A stretch of 64,000 nucleotides of DNA, taken from NCBI GenBank assembly GCA_039619475.1, contig CM077115.1, positions 31,323,083 to 31,387,082 on the forward strand. The letters are read 5' to 3'. Positions 34,885 through 46,523 of this stretch are shown piece by piece. The position numbers and the translations under genes are program-made. The stretch's first letter is position 1, and each line of letters opens with the position of its first letter. The DNA is from Icerya purchasi. Taxonomy: Eukaryota > Arthropoda > Insecta > Hemiptera > Monophlebidae. The notes under the pieces were generated by a model, which worked only from the letters and a program-made list of their open reading frames with translations, did not search any database and had not been told where the DNA came from.

Positions 34885-37545
34885 AGAAAGAGAAGCAGCT
34901 GAGAATTTTTCAGTTCGACCATTACAATATATAATTTATCACTTACAACCTGTACTTTCCCCACAGACTGGAAGCTCTTCCAAGCATTACAAATCGGGTA
35001 ACAAACATGTCACCTTAAACTACCGACCAATTGTAATACTAAGTGTCCCGTGTAAAATATTTGAATCTGTACTTTATACCAGAATTTATAACAACGTTAA
35101 AAATCTTATATGTCCTTACCAATATGCTTATGGAAAATAAATCCAGTACTACCAGTTTAATGAATTTCATTCATTACATGAATGAACAAATTGATAAGGA
35201 GGGCTGAATTGATGTTATTTAAAACTGATTTGAAAAAGGCCTTTGATACAGTTGACCATGGTATTTTATCGAATAAGTTAAAATATCAGCTTGGTTTTTC
35301 TAACTCGTTAGTTCAGTTATTTAAGTCGTATAGTACTGGCGGAGAGCAATTTTTTAATTTCATGGGTACGCAATTGCGTGTGTTTTCATGCACCTCTAGG
35401 GTTCCTGAAGGTTCAAATTTGGGTTCTCTACTCTTTTTGCTGTTTATAAATGACGTGGCGAAAGTTGTTAATAAATCACAAATAGCTATTTATGCGAATG
35501 ATATATAAAACTTTAATATAACATCTCAAAAATGGGGATGACTGTTTATGATTTAACATCTATGTTTCATTGGGGAGCTATGATAATAGAATCAGTTTTA
35601 ATACTAACAAATGTAATAGGGAAATACCAGGCCGGTTTTAGGAAAGGAAGATCTTGCCTGAAACAAATTCTTAATGTGAAGAATATTATTAGGTTTAAAT
35701 CAATTAGAAATAATGATTATGTAGCCGTATTTATCGATTTCAAGAAGGCATATGATTCAGTCGATAGGAGTACGGTGTTTGACATTTTAGAAGGGTTAAA
35801 TTTAGAGGAGAAATCTCAGATCCATTTGAGATTGTTACGGGTGTAAGACAAGGAGATAGCTTATCATCAATCCTTTTAATTATATTTTGGAAACAATTAT
35901 CAGATAATGGAGAATTCTGATGGATGAAGAGGATAACAAACATAAATTCAGATTTGGTACTAAGAATAAAGGAATATATGTCGACTGTTTGGCGTCTGCG
36001 AATGATTTAACTATCTTTGCTAATGATTGAACGTCAGCAAAAGATCAACCAACTAATAAAAGTCTCGGAATGTGTAGGCCTTAAAATATCTGTTAAAAAA
36101 ACCAAAAGTACATAACAAATATTAAAAACAGCCCTGATTATTATTTTAATACATGTGCTGGAAAAATAACGCGAATTAAAAAGTTTAAATATCTAGACGA
36201 ATTTATACAACAAAATGGACTAGAAGAAGAAGCAATGAATAGTAGAATATGTAAATTAGGTCGGGCGTAACACTTGGTGAAGAATGTCTACGATAAAAAA
36301 GCAACGAGCATAGGAGCAAAACTAAGACACTATGCTACAGTTGTAAAACCGTTATATATTCATCAGAAACATTAAATCTAAACAAGAAAATATTAACAAA
36401 TAATTTAGAAATAAAGAAACGGGGAATCCTGAGAAAGATTATAGGAGTTAAATGGAATGATGGACAGTTCAAATGGGTTTCGAACGATAAACTATATAGC
36501 AAAATTGAACCATAGTCCATATCAATAAGGAAAAGAAGATTATTATTTTACGGGCATATTACCAGAAAGCAAGGTTAACCAAGAGAATTTATGAATTCAT
36601 GAAGTCGAAGAAAATGAGACGAATGAATGTGAAAAGGATATGAAATTAATGGATGTTACTGAAACACAGATGTTTAATAAGGGGAATGGTTTCATAATAC
36701 AGTTGCGACGTCAATCTTTAAAATAGAATAGGTCAACCGGAAGAGGTCGCTTTCGATAAGCCATAAAAATACCTTGATGGAGGGTCTCAAGAAATACTGG
36801 AAAGATGTTAAGGAAGGAAGAAGGAAAAGATGTAAAATGAAAACTTTGTTTTTTAGCGTAGTCCATAGAGGCTGAAATCGAAAAAAAAAAAAAAAAATGT
36901 TATTTCATTTACAAACTAAAAAAATATCCTATATTACATGATTATTTTATGAATGATACAATTTTGAAGAAAATTAATAGTGTAATTTAGGTGTATTACT
37001 TGATTCTAAGTTAAAGTTTAATGACCATATTCGACAAATAACTTTAAAAGCGATTATCATTTATTATTCGTCGCTGTTCATTCAGAATTTAAATACATTA
37101 ATTACTGGTCACAGTTGGAATATGCAAATATTGTTTAGAATCCTTCTAATAAGAACCACATACTTTTACCTGAAAGGGTTCAAATTGTTTTTTGTAAGGT
37201 GGCTACACTTTAAGTTTCATTATAGTGATATGTTTCCAATCGATTAAAAACAACAGTTGAAAGAGTTTAGAAGGTCCACGTTAGGAAATAGAAAATATCT
37301 GCTGCTGTTATATTTGTACGTAATTTATTGATTGGCACTATAAATGATGTTAATTTACTTTCAGAAGTTCGGGGTTCCGAGTTCCCAGACGAACGGCTGG
37401 AAAAAATTCAGTTATTTCATGTACGCAAGAACAAAGCTCTGTATACGAATTCTTCCCTTTTGACTGGTAAAAATAACAAATTATTTCTTAGTAAACGAAT
37501 CGGAGGCTGACATGCTTCTTTACTAACATGAATTAAGAAGATGGT
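34885..37545 (+). mobile_element. LINE remnant interrupted by another LINE
   Basis: Before the break, the plus strand reads VTLNYRPIVILSVPCKIFES, then FKTDLKKAFDTVDHGILSNK, then VPEGSNLGSLLFLLFINDV and IYANDI (catalytic box YxDD changed to YAND) near 35,500. After the insertion (35,540-36,897) the same type of protein resumes at about 36,950: NDTILKKINSV, GVLLDSKLKFNDHI (read across frames) and, near 37,370, the C-terminal pattern GFRVPRRT. It is a Jockey/CR1-like element without a visible polyA tail. About 50-60 residues expected between the two halves are not visible, so some target sequence was lost or has decayed. Confidence 0.7.
35540..36897 (+). mobile_element. RTE-like LINE nested in another LINE
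   Basis: The frame at 35,532-35,846 reads GKYQAGFRKGRSCLKQILNV and VAVFIDFKKAYDSVDRSTVF, the finger and first catalytic regions of an RTE-like reverse transcriptase. Shifted frames then give GVRQGDSLSSIL, LASANDLTIFAND (catalytic box degraded) and VGLKISVKKTK. Further on come KFKYLDEFIQQNG, AKLRHYATVVKPL and IRKRRLLFYGHITRKQG, the C-terminal region of this LINE group. It ends at an A run, 36,881-36,897. The copy is 5' truncated and has stops throughout. The piece at 44,640-45,345 is a second copy of the same 3' half. Confidence 0.8.
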
Positions 37546-40436
37546 TGAATTATTTTATTGCTCAATAGATTGATTAAAAGTGTGCGCAATCTACCCTCTT
37601 CCATTTATTAGCGATATATGAACAATTTTAATACATAACTTATATTAATTTGCTTTTTTTCCCCCTTTTATTGCTTGTCAGTAACGGATGATTACCCATT
37701 AACACGTGTAAATAGTTGCAATTAGGAGTCACAAGTAATGGAATCTGACTAAGAACCCTATACTAAGGATGGAGAAACAATGGCAATTAACGTCGATAAA
37801 TGTGAAACAAATGCATCCTAAAAAGAAAGAGAAGGAATGACATTGCCGAAGGTAAGAGCAACAGAAGTTAGCTGTCCCATACCGTGGCCACATCTGTAAT
37901 TACAGAGCCCACAGTACCGACGAAAAAAAGGAATCAACGAATTCGCTTGTGTTACATAGTATGCGCGTCTGTATGTGCCGTGGATGTATAAGCGTTATAT
38001 GTGGTTGGTGTGTGTATGCGTGTGCTTATATATGAACGTGCGTGTAACTTCATTGCAATGAGTGCTTACTGAGAAGATATTTTATGCACACAAGGAATAA
38101 ATTTATTTTTGTATTGATCGTTTGTTAAAAATATATTCGTTACATGGCATTATTCATATGTGTCACGTGTGCGTCTTATATGCGATTGGCATGTGTGTTT
38201 GAGTGTGTCTGTGTATTAAAGTGTGTTTCGCTTATTGCTTATGTATTATGTATTTATTATATATACATGTATACGGATCTAATTTATACACTGTAATTGG
38301 CTTCTTGCTGTTGTTTATACCCCTATTAAATAAATAAATAAATAAATAAATAAGTAATAAAATAAAATAAAATTAATAATACAAAATATTGAAGATAATT
38401 CTTCTTATAGCCTGGAGAAAAAGAGAGGAAAAATGGTTATAACAATTCTGTGTAAAACTGATAATGAACGAAATGAATAACATAGGAACATTGCGAGCTA
38501 CCCATACTGTCTGGAAGAGTAGGAAGATAAATATTTTTTGCTGTCCACGTAAAATATTCTCTGTAGGTTTGTTAATTTTCTTGCTTCAAACTTAAATATT
38601 AATTTTCTCTTAAATAAACGTAACTTTTTACCTTATTTTTAGTTCAAAAAAAAAAAAAAAAGACTTCTTAATTTTTAGTCTTGCGGTAGTACGCGTGATT
38701 ATAAATATGTTGCTTAATTCATTTTAGCAATTTTCTATCTTAGAGAAGTACCGTGGAAAAAATTACGATTCGTCACACTGGGGGAAGCAATATTAGGAGA
38801 CGGCGCGATAGATTTAAGAAAAAACACAGAATTCTGAAGGTACCCAGAAGCTGTTGATTAAAGGTTGCTCCAAGTGATCCCATAAATAGGGGAACGGACC
38901 GCGAAGAAGGCTCGTTACAAGATAAATTTATAAGAGACGGAGATTACATGAAAGAGGAGACAGCTACGTGATGATAAAGATTTGTGGCCTAGGTGTGCAA
39001 ACAGTATCTTTTAGAATATATAAAAAAATAATATATATATATGCGAAATTACGGTACTTTTCCTTATATTGTATTCTTTCCGTAGGAACGTGTTACATCG
39101 ACTTCAGAGTCAAACAGCTTATTATAAAATTTGATAAATTATACAAATTCTCTTTCGTAGCGATCGTGTCAACGGGGATTTTTCATCATCTATCAGACTT
39201 TCGGAGAAGAAAAGCAGCTTGCAACTTGAGCGAAAATAAAAACGATTTGTGAATTCAATTAAAGAGCCGGGACAGCACGAGATGACGGCCTTCGGCTAGA
39301 CAAGAAGAGATTTTATGAAGCGGTTAACGGGAGATAAAATATTTTGATGGATGACGCTGCTACTCTGAAATCCGAATAACTCCGATGAATAACGGGCCGC
39401 TTCAAAGAGCAGATATGTGAGTAGCATCTTTTCAGCTTCCTCTGACCCTTTAGCAGGTGAAATTCGCCGTAAATGTTCGAACATTAACAGGACTAGGGCG
39501 TGAACCGGAAGAGCGGTCAAGCGAAATCTGCCGAGAAAGCCTATAAACGATTATTATTACGAGAGCTCGGAACGGGGGGGGAGCTAAAAAACAAGATTTA
39601 TATCTGCCGATGCAGTTCTACCCTTATCATGTCGACTTGAAGAAGTTTAATACTGCGATAAATCGGTGGCCCCGCCAAGTGGTGCCACGAACCAGCTTCA
39701 TTTGTTAATAATAAACTTTTAAGCTCGCGAATATTTAATAAGCTCGTCGGAGCGGTTTTATCTTTGTCCGCTTTAGCTTATTTCCAGACTGCTTTTCTTC
39801 TTATCCTTAAAGAATTTTTAAAGCAGATTCGCCACCGTCAACTTAAGCTCACTTCTTAGCTGTCTACCACCGGTCGCTAATGAAATTTTACATTTTGCAT
39901 CGTCTGTTTTTAATATGCAGCAGCTTCGTCAGCGGCTTTTCACCCTTCATTTAACAATCCATTTTAGCTTATCTCCCGATTCTTACGATCAGTTAAAAAT
40001 CGAATTCATAAATATCGTGGTCGAACTTGGTCTTAATAACTTTCGATTTCTTTTAACGCGCCTCCAATCGAAAAGAGTTAAATAAATAGTCAAAAGTTTA
40101 CACTTCTCTAGTACATTAAAAGATCTACTCGCTGGAAGGAAAAATCGACAGAATGTCGCGAAACAGCTAGAATTCATAGAATACCATTTTCCTTTTGTCT
40201 TTTATACCGACTTCTGCTGTTCTAATAATTTACTTTGCTATTTATAATTTTGAACTTATTATTACTAATCTATAACTTGATTTTAATTTACTTAATCATC
40301 GATGTTTTTTTCTTGTTTTTTTTTTTGAGTTAAATCATTTTTATCGTTCTCTGTTAACACATTAACTTAGACGTGAGCTCATTTTAATAACGGAATGTGC
40401 CGCTCTAGTGGAGCAATATTTCAAAAAAACTTTTAC
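37546..40436. other. Unassigned stretch with GT-rich and AAAT repeats
   Basis: No gene is recognisable. At 37,950-38,225 there is an imperfect GT-rich, purine/pyrimidine-alternating region. At 38,328-38,353 there is an (AAAT)n microsatellite, and at 38,646-38,660 an A run. The stretch from about 39,100 to 40,200 has few simple repeats and may be unique sequence. Confidence 0.5.
38328..38353. repeat. (AAAT)n microsatellite
   Basis: About six to seven AAAT units in tandem. Confidence 0.95.
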
Positions 40437-40750
40437 ACTCGTATATATAGTAAAAGTAAAGTAAGTCCCATATATCCTTGATAAGCTATCATAGATTGTG
40501 AAGTTAAGCTTTTCATAATGTACTTAAGGATCCCTAATGGGGATCTGATGAGAATACTGGGGTCAGTTCCTTTCTACTTTTGGATTATCCGCCTTTACTT
40601 TCCCAGATTTCTCTGGTACCCTATAATTTCAGGCTGGTTAAACCTATTCGGATCTGGAACGAGATAGGTCTCGATAACCTATGACTCCTCTGGATTGGTA
40701 GCCAAGCGCCTTAACCACTAGGCTACCGCGCTAGCTATACTCATATATAG
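40437..40750 (-). mobile_element. SINE family B (tRNA-derived), full copy
   Basis: On the minus strand the copy (40,451-40,738) starts with GCGCGGTAGCCTAGTGGTTA, where TAGCCTAGTGG is a perfect A box. The body has CCAGCCTGAAAT, GGTACCAGAGAAATCTGGGA, AAGTAAAGGCGG and CTTAACTTCACAAT, and it ends ACTTACTTTACTTTTAC. The B-box region is degraded. Similar direct repeats ACTCGTATATATAG and ACTCATATATAG lie at the two ends (40,437-40,450 and 40,739-40,750), consistent with target duplication. This is the most complete B copy in the window. Confidence 0.85.
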
Positions 40751-42264
40751 ATATTTTTTACTTTTCCGTACCCGTGAGTATGTAGAAAAGTAACTAACTA
40801 AAATATAGCTGGCTACTTTAGCAGGATTTCCAAATTGCACTACTAGTGGTACTCATGACTTTTTACTTGCTCTACAAATTATTAGCATTTTGAAATAGAT
40901 GGCAAAAAGTGTTTCTATACTTCGAGATTCCTTACTGCTGTTGTATTCATTACGCGTCTTTGAATAAAGTAAAATAAAGTAAAGTAAGAAGCATTATGTT
41001 AGGCTTCCCAGTGTACTGAACCGTAAATGCATAAATTGGCGAGCACAGTTGATTTCTTTTGGCGGTTTTTTATTTTGTTTTATTTTTATTTTTTCATCTT
41101 TTGGTACGCTCCCCAACGTGGAAATTAGCTCAAGAAGTAGGGAAGGAAACAAGAGTGTAATTAGATATTTTAGCAGACAGAAGAGATAAGAACCGGTATA
41201 AGAGAAGAAGAAGGAAAGGAGAACATGAAGAACCAGCTACGAAGAGCAAGTCTATTAGTAAGAAGTAGAAAGAGGAAGATTCAGTAGGGATGGCAAAGTA
41301 GTCAAAAAGATATGTGGTCAGCTTTGCCTAGGTAAAAGAGTAAAGGGGACAAAATGAGAAAGATTTAAGTGAGAAAAGCGATAAACAAAAATTGTGTCTA
41401 AATCGTAGACGACAGATCGCAAACAGAGGTGACCGCTACAAAAAGGAAATTGAGAACCTTTAGATTCGCAGACTTCTCTGTCATCCCTCGAGATACGTTA
41501 TTTTACATTCGAATCCTTGATCAATCAAAACGTAAATACACATATTTACCGAATTCTTTTTTTTTTTTTTTCTCAGTTTAAATAATAGATTCGCCTACTG
41601 TGACTGTGTTCTAAAGCTATTACAAAGAATAAATATTAAACGCACTATATTTTACCGTTCTCTGTTTTTCTTTTACCTGCATACCTTACCAGAAAATTGC
41701 ATGGTCGACTTTTAAATATTTTTCTAAAAACTGATATTTTAATTTACTTTAAATGTTATTATTATAGAACTTTTTTTTTTTTTTTTTATTATTATTATTT
41801 TTAAATAACATATGGAGAATCCACAAGGCAACCGCCCGTCTGTAGGTTCTCATCGCAGTTAGAACGTTTATTTGTACTAAAGTTACAACCGATTATATAC
41901 AATTAACCGCTTAAGTAACAAATGTGTCACAAAACAAAGTAAAAACAAATGTAATATGAATTTCCACCAAAAATAACAGCACAACGCATAATTCAAAATG
42001 TAAACAAAACGAGGCAAAAACATAATAGCAATTCGTATAGAAACCCAATGCAAGAAAAATGTAAAATAAAAAAAAAATATATAATTAACTGAGAAAAGAT
42101 AAGGAGAAAAAAAAATTAAAAAAAAATCACTTATCACATACTCCTTTTATCTCTTTTAGTTGTAGTCATTGTAGTTGCTCAACAGTCAATTTTTAATTTC
42201 TAAGGGGCAATTTTTTTTTATTCTTTATTTTTATAATATCCGCCGAAATTTTCCGTGACAAGTC
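40751..42264. other. Unassigned; purine-rich patch may be LINE debris
   Basis: The part from 41,100 to 41,340 is strongly purine-rich on the plus strand. It could therefore be minus-strand debris of the pyrimidine-rich LINE family, but I found no motif. Related TAAAGTAAAGTAAG sequence at about 40,972-41,000 resembles the SINE-B tail. T runs occur at about 41,557-41,572 and 41,770-41,787. Confidence 0.4.
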
Positions 42265-43540
42265 AATCAGTACATTCTAAGATCCTTGGATCCTATACAT
42301 TCTACTGCCCTCCGGTCTATCCTTTCTGCTCATCCCTCTTCTCCGGTTATAAGTTTGTATGCACTGGCAGGTTGTCTCCCGCTGTCCTACTATAGGAAGT
42401 ACTATAACTTTAAAGAATTGAGCACCCTCCTTAGTAGTACCAAAACCCCGACAATATCTCCTAATATGAGATTTGGGAATGACCCAGTGCCCGAACTTTT
42501 TTCGGTTATGGGTCGTTTCCAAATCCTTTCAATCCCAAGAACTCTGCCACACTTCGCAGCAACCGCACCACCTTGGAGTCAGCCAATCACAAACATCAAC
42601 ATATCGCTGACAAAATTTAACAAAGCACAATATCCCCCAAACATAGCACAAATAGCAACAAATATCATAGCGAGCTACACAGACCATGCATGCCTCTACA
42701 CAGATGGAGCGAAGGCAATAGGTTATCAGTCACCGGCGGCATGCTCCTTCGAAGTCTCAGGGGCAGCAGAGTCAGTTAGACTGCACGATTGCTGTACAGC
42801 ACTGGACGCTGAAATATACGCGATAGTCTTTTGCATCCAACACTATACCGATAGCAACCCCCAGTCTCAAAAGGCTCTACTCATAACTGACTCTCTAAAC
42901 TCCCTTAAACTCATCTCGGGGATTAAATCTAACAACCCTCTGGTAAGGAAGGTCCATTACCTATTATACAGGTTATCACATTTAAACTCCGAAATGTCCT
43001 TCCTATGGGTGTCGGCTCATGTTGGGATTCCAGGCAATGAGCGTGTCAATCGAGCAGCTCAGGCGACATTGTTCTCTCCAATGCCACACAACCCCCCTCT
43101 TCCCCCTACATTGGCTCATTTATTTATGCAGCAAACTGGAGAAGAATGGCAACAGGAATGGAGATCTTCAAGTACGTTTCTCCGAAGCATAAAAACAACC
43201 ACGGAGCCTTGGTGGTCCACAGACGGAGTTTCCGGCAGAGATTTTTCTGTCCTGAATCGTCTCCGAATAGGACATACAACCCTCTCGCACGGCTACATAT
43301 TCACGAGCCAGGTACCCCCAAATGTCTCCCCCTTTTGTAGTCAACCGAGCGCCCCATCCACCTATCACCTACATCTCGAATGCCCCTCTTTTGCAGTATC
43401 ACGATCCATGCACTTCACCACTTCCTCTAGTTCTACGATACTGTCAAACGCTCCGCCCGCGAAAAAACGATATAGATATTCAACATATAATGTATATTCT
43501 TAGGCTTTATGCTTTTACCGGTATGTATTGAAAAATCCTT
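42265..43540 (+). mobile_element. 5'-truncated Jockey-like LINE 3' end with RNase H
   Basis: The insertion starts within the region just before RNase H (LDPIHSTALR, the family's L-P-x-H-N-G-x-R block) and ends after the cysteine/histidine C-terminus, with a final frame to about 43,530 (DIQHIMYILRLYAF). The bulk is the 405-codon frame listed next. No polyA tail is obvious at the 3' side. The related but more decayed piece at 58,413-59,170 shares the RNase H sequence order. Confidence 0.85.
42286..43503 (+). CDS. LINE polyprotein C-terminus with RNase H domain (405 codons)
   Basis: This is the longest reading frame in the window. Residues 1-40 are the post-RT block; RNase H runs from about 130 to 265. 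CLYTDGAK gives Asp140, TALDAEIYAI gives Glu176, and LLITDSLNSL gives Asp202. In WVSAHVGIPGNERVNRAAQ the fourth acidic position (family: NERAD) is Asn255. The C-terminal region has RLRIGHTTLSHG, then a C...C...H...C pattern that is partly lost near 43,330, where another frame carries the expected continuation. RNase H removes template RNA during element reverse transcription. The frame has no RT of its own, so it cannot work alone. Its ATG is probably not a true start. It is a remnant with a long surviving frame, not a host gene. Confidence 0.85.
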   Translation: MDPIHSTALRSILSAHPSSPVISLYALAGCLPLSYYRKYYNFKELSTLLSSTKTPTISPNMRFGNDPVPELFSVMGRFQILSIPRTLPHFAATAPPWSQPITNINISLTKFNKAQYPPNIAQIATNIIASYTDHACLYTDGAKAIGYQSPAACSFEVSGAAESVRLHDCCTALDAEIYAIVFCIQHYTDSNPQSQKALLITDSLNSLKLISGIKSNNPLVRKVHYLLYRLSHLNSEMSFLWVSAHVGIPGNERVNRAAQATLFSPMPHNPPLPPTLAHLFMQQTGEEWQQEWRSSSTFLRSIKTTTEPWWSTDGVSGRDFSVLNRLRIGHTTLSHGYIFTSQVPPNVSPFCSQPSAPSTYHLHLECPSFAVSRSMHFTTSSSSTILSNAPPAKKRYRYSTYNVYS

Positions 43541-43609
43541 TTGTATATTTGCTCTCTTTTAAATATGGCTTTCAATATCGAATCAAATCGTAAACCGTAT
43601 TTGTATAAA

Positions 43610-43990
43610 TTCTTCTTCTTCTCGTGCCACCCGATTCGGGTATTGCTTAATCATCATGTATGGATTGGATTATCTGCTGGAATTGATTTCGATCTTTTGC
43701 TATTCTGACTAGGACTTCTGTTTTCTTAATTCCGGTTCATTTTTTATATTATCTATCCAAGCGGTCTTTCTTCTTCCCGGATTTCTTCTTCCTTCTATCA
43801 CGCCCATTATTATTGTCTGTAGTAATTTGTATTTTTCACCTCTCATGAAGTGTCCAAAAAATTTTATCTTCCTTCTTTTTACTATTGTCATTAATATTCC
43901 GTCAGTTCTCATTAGTTCCAGTACTATCTCATTTTTTAACTTTTTTGTCCACGGTATTTTTCACATTCTTCTGTAGCACCACATTTCGAA
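43610..43990 (-). mobile_element. 3' end of an RTE-like LINE
   Basis: The minus-strand frame at 43,912-43,709 reads RRKIKFFGHFMRGEKYKLLQ, then IMGVIEGRRNPGRRKTAWID, which is the post-RT C-terminus of an insect LINE group. Downstream, the reading continues in another frame and ends in a run of AAG units at about 43,611-43,624. The family is the same as the fragment at 7,880-8,335. It begins only about 70 bases after the preceding LINE remnant, on the opposite strand. Confidence 0.75.
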
Positions 43991-44639
43991 TGATGATATA
44001 CGCTTCCTCATATTTTCCTTTGGAAATATTAAATATGCCAAAATAGAGTTCTTCCTTACTGTGTAACCTTTATTTTTCAATTTATCTGTTAGTTTTTAAA
44101 GCGTTTGTTTCGTTCATTAGTAATACCGATATTTTTTAGATCTTGGCTACAATTTGTGTTTCGTAAGGTGCGTTATTTAAATACTTTTTAAAATTTGACT
44201 GAGTGCGGATCGAAAAAAAAAAAAAAAATGAAAGAAGAAAAAAAAGTTTTAAAGTAATAGTACGCAGAGTTAACATGTTTCAAAATTGCGAAATACTTAC
44301 AATTTTAAAATGAACCGGAATTATCTGATAGAAGGAAATCTGAACATAAAAGCCTATTACACACATGGCGGCGTCGCAGAAAAGACATGAAAATCGCTTA
44401 GAACAAGTTTAAATTTATAACATATAAGCCGAATACCGAGATTCGGAGCCGAGAGGATAATGAGAAACGCGTTGATTTAAGGTGTTTTGCTGTTTTTTCC
44501 AAAAAAAAAAAAAAAAAGGGGGTAAATAAATAAGCAACATGAATTTTACACAAGGCACGTGTTTAGCGAAAATCAGTCTCAGCGTCGTCCCTGCCTTTCG
44601 TTTTACCTTGACCGTAATAGTTATAAAATCTGTGACAAA

Positions 44640-45345
44640 TATTAAACTACATTAATACATGTGCTGGAAAAATAAAACGGGTTATAAGGTTTAAATATTT
44701 CGGGGAAAGTTGTACAACAAAATCAATTAGAAAATTAAACAGATATACAAATTAAATCAAGCACATCATTCGTTGAAGAACGTTAGCAACAGAAAAAGAA
44801 AAAAATGAATATAGCAGAAAAATTGAGACACTATTCTACAGCTATTAAACCAGGAGGATTTCGGAAACCGCCTAAATCTTAACAATAAAGGATTAACTAA
44901 CCAATTAGAAATAAGAGAACGTAGAATTTTAAGGAGAACTAATAAAATGGAACGATGTGGAAAATAAATTATGCAGCAAGATAGAACCGTTGCTCATATC
45001 GATAAAAAAAAGAGGATTATTATTTTACGGATATATTACCAGAATGCAAGATGATAAGTTTATTCGAAAGAATTTTTATGAAAATGAAGAAAATACGAAA
45101 ATCCGAAAATCCGAATGGGGTTTGACGAATGCGAAAAGGATGTGAAATTAATAAATGTTATTGAAATGCAAATATTTGACAAAAGTTAGTTCCGTAAAGC
45201 AGTTATTAATTCAAACCTTAAAATAAATCAAGAATGTCAGAAAAGATCGCTTTACCGAAAGACGTAAAAATTAATTTAACTTGAAGGACTCAATGAACAG
45301 GCTGCAATGGCCAGCATCTTACTACTGGAAGAGGAATGTAAGGTA
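44640..45345 (+). mobile_element. 3' half of an RTE-like LINE, second copy
   Basis: This piece aligns with 36,130-36,850 of the nested LINE. Both begin ACATGTGCTGGAAAAATAA. Both then contain a TTTAAATAT block, the GAGACACTAT or AAGACACTAT block, and a GAGGATTATTATTTTACGG or similar block. Near 44,990-45,060 the frame reads KIEPLLISIKKRGLLFYGYI, and near 45,241 a scrap reads RKDRFTERRKN. Frames are broken and no polyA run is visible at the 3' end. Confidence 0.75.
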
Positions 45346-45540
45346 AGTGAGGTTAGGTTTCTTGTTTGCATACAGAGCTTCTACTCCCCTCCACTCTTGT
45401 TCAAGGAGGAGACTCTGTCCCCTATCAAATCAATATTTTTGTAACGTCAGTGTGTTTTAATTTTTCGTTTTCTATTATTCTGTAACCTAACAATTTGCCA
45501 GAGATTCATAATCTAAAAACCGAGGTGAGAGCACAAACAA

Positions 45541-45542
<2 letters not shown>

Positions 45543-45576
<34 letters not shown>

Positions 45577-45735
45577 CTATTACGAACTATCCATCAAGGA
45601 TATTTAGCACAATACGTGTGAATGGGATTAAACAAAAAGCGAGGAGTACCCGATGGTACCTGTCCGATTACCTTGACCTTAAACAACGTTCTGTGATTTC
45701 TGGCGTTTCAGTTTTCTTACATCATCGGTACATCT
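45543..45735 (-). mobile_element. Jockey LINE 3' end fragment
   Basis: The plus strand starts with a T run (45,543-45,570), the polyA tail of a minus-strand insertion. It is followed by CATCAAGGATATTTAGCA, GAGTACCCGATGGTACCTGT, CCGATTA and TTCTGTGATTTCTGGCGTTT. The Jockey copy at 24,557 has the same order: CATCTAGGCCATTTAGCA, AAGTACCCAATAGTACCTAC, CCGATAA and a related TTTC-GCTTC block. It contains only the last 160 bases or so, so it is a severely 5'-truncated sister copy. Confidence 0.75.
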
Positions 45736-46491
45736 AGCAACCAGAAATCTTGAAAATATTTTTATGAAAAACATAAAAAAACGACACAGAAAAATATTGA
45801 CGTTCTTTCTCAATAATGTAGAACTCTTGGCGACCTGAACTACAACGCTAATCAGTTGTTTATGCATTATTTATATTGTTAAAGTTTTTACTTTCGTTAT
45901 ATAAATATTAACAATATGTCTCGAGTAAGCGACCATTTGAATGATGCGTAAACTATACCGTAAGTAAAAGGGTTTAGTATTTTATGTACTGCATTTTCAC
46001 ATATTTATTTAGATATAGTTTGTTGCTTTTGGCTGGAACAACTCGGCGAACAATGTTAAATAAGTTGTTAGGACAACTTACTGATGCAATTTTATAAGAT
46101 ACCTGAATAGGGTTGTTCCTAATATTATCATAATTGCTTCTGGATTTTTTTTTTTCATCACACATATTACACGAATGTATAAATATTAATTACAACGTAA
46201 TTTTTAGGCCGGCCTCCATCAGAAAATTCTCTTCAAATAGCTCGGAGTACTCAGTTCGAATTTTTAAAAGACTCCAAAAAAGCTTTCCGAAACTGTGCAT
46301 TTTGTTTTAATTTTTCAATTTTGGTAAACTCCTTTAAAAAGTTTTCAGACCATAAAACTCTGAGCAGTTCGTTGTGTAAACTGAAATACTTGAAACACTT
46401 ACATCATACCATCTTGACTATAGGTTGGCCGTTTTGTAATATTTTAACTTTTGGAAAAATTGTAACAGACCCTTAAAAAAAAATCGCAATA

Positions 46492-46523
<32 letters not shown>

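Noticed and set aside
42286..43503. Host gene encoding a 405-residue protein
   Set aside because: RNase H and flanking motifs are those of a Jockey-like LINE, and a related decayed copy lies at 58,413-59,170.
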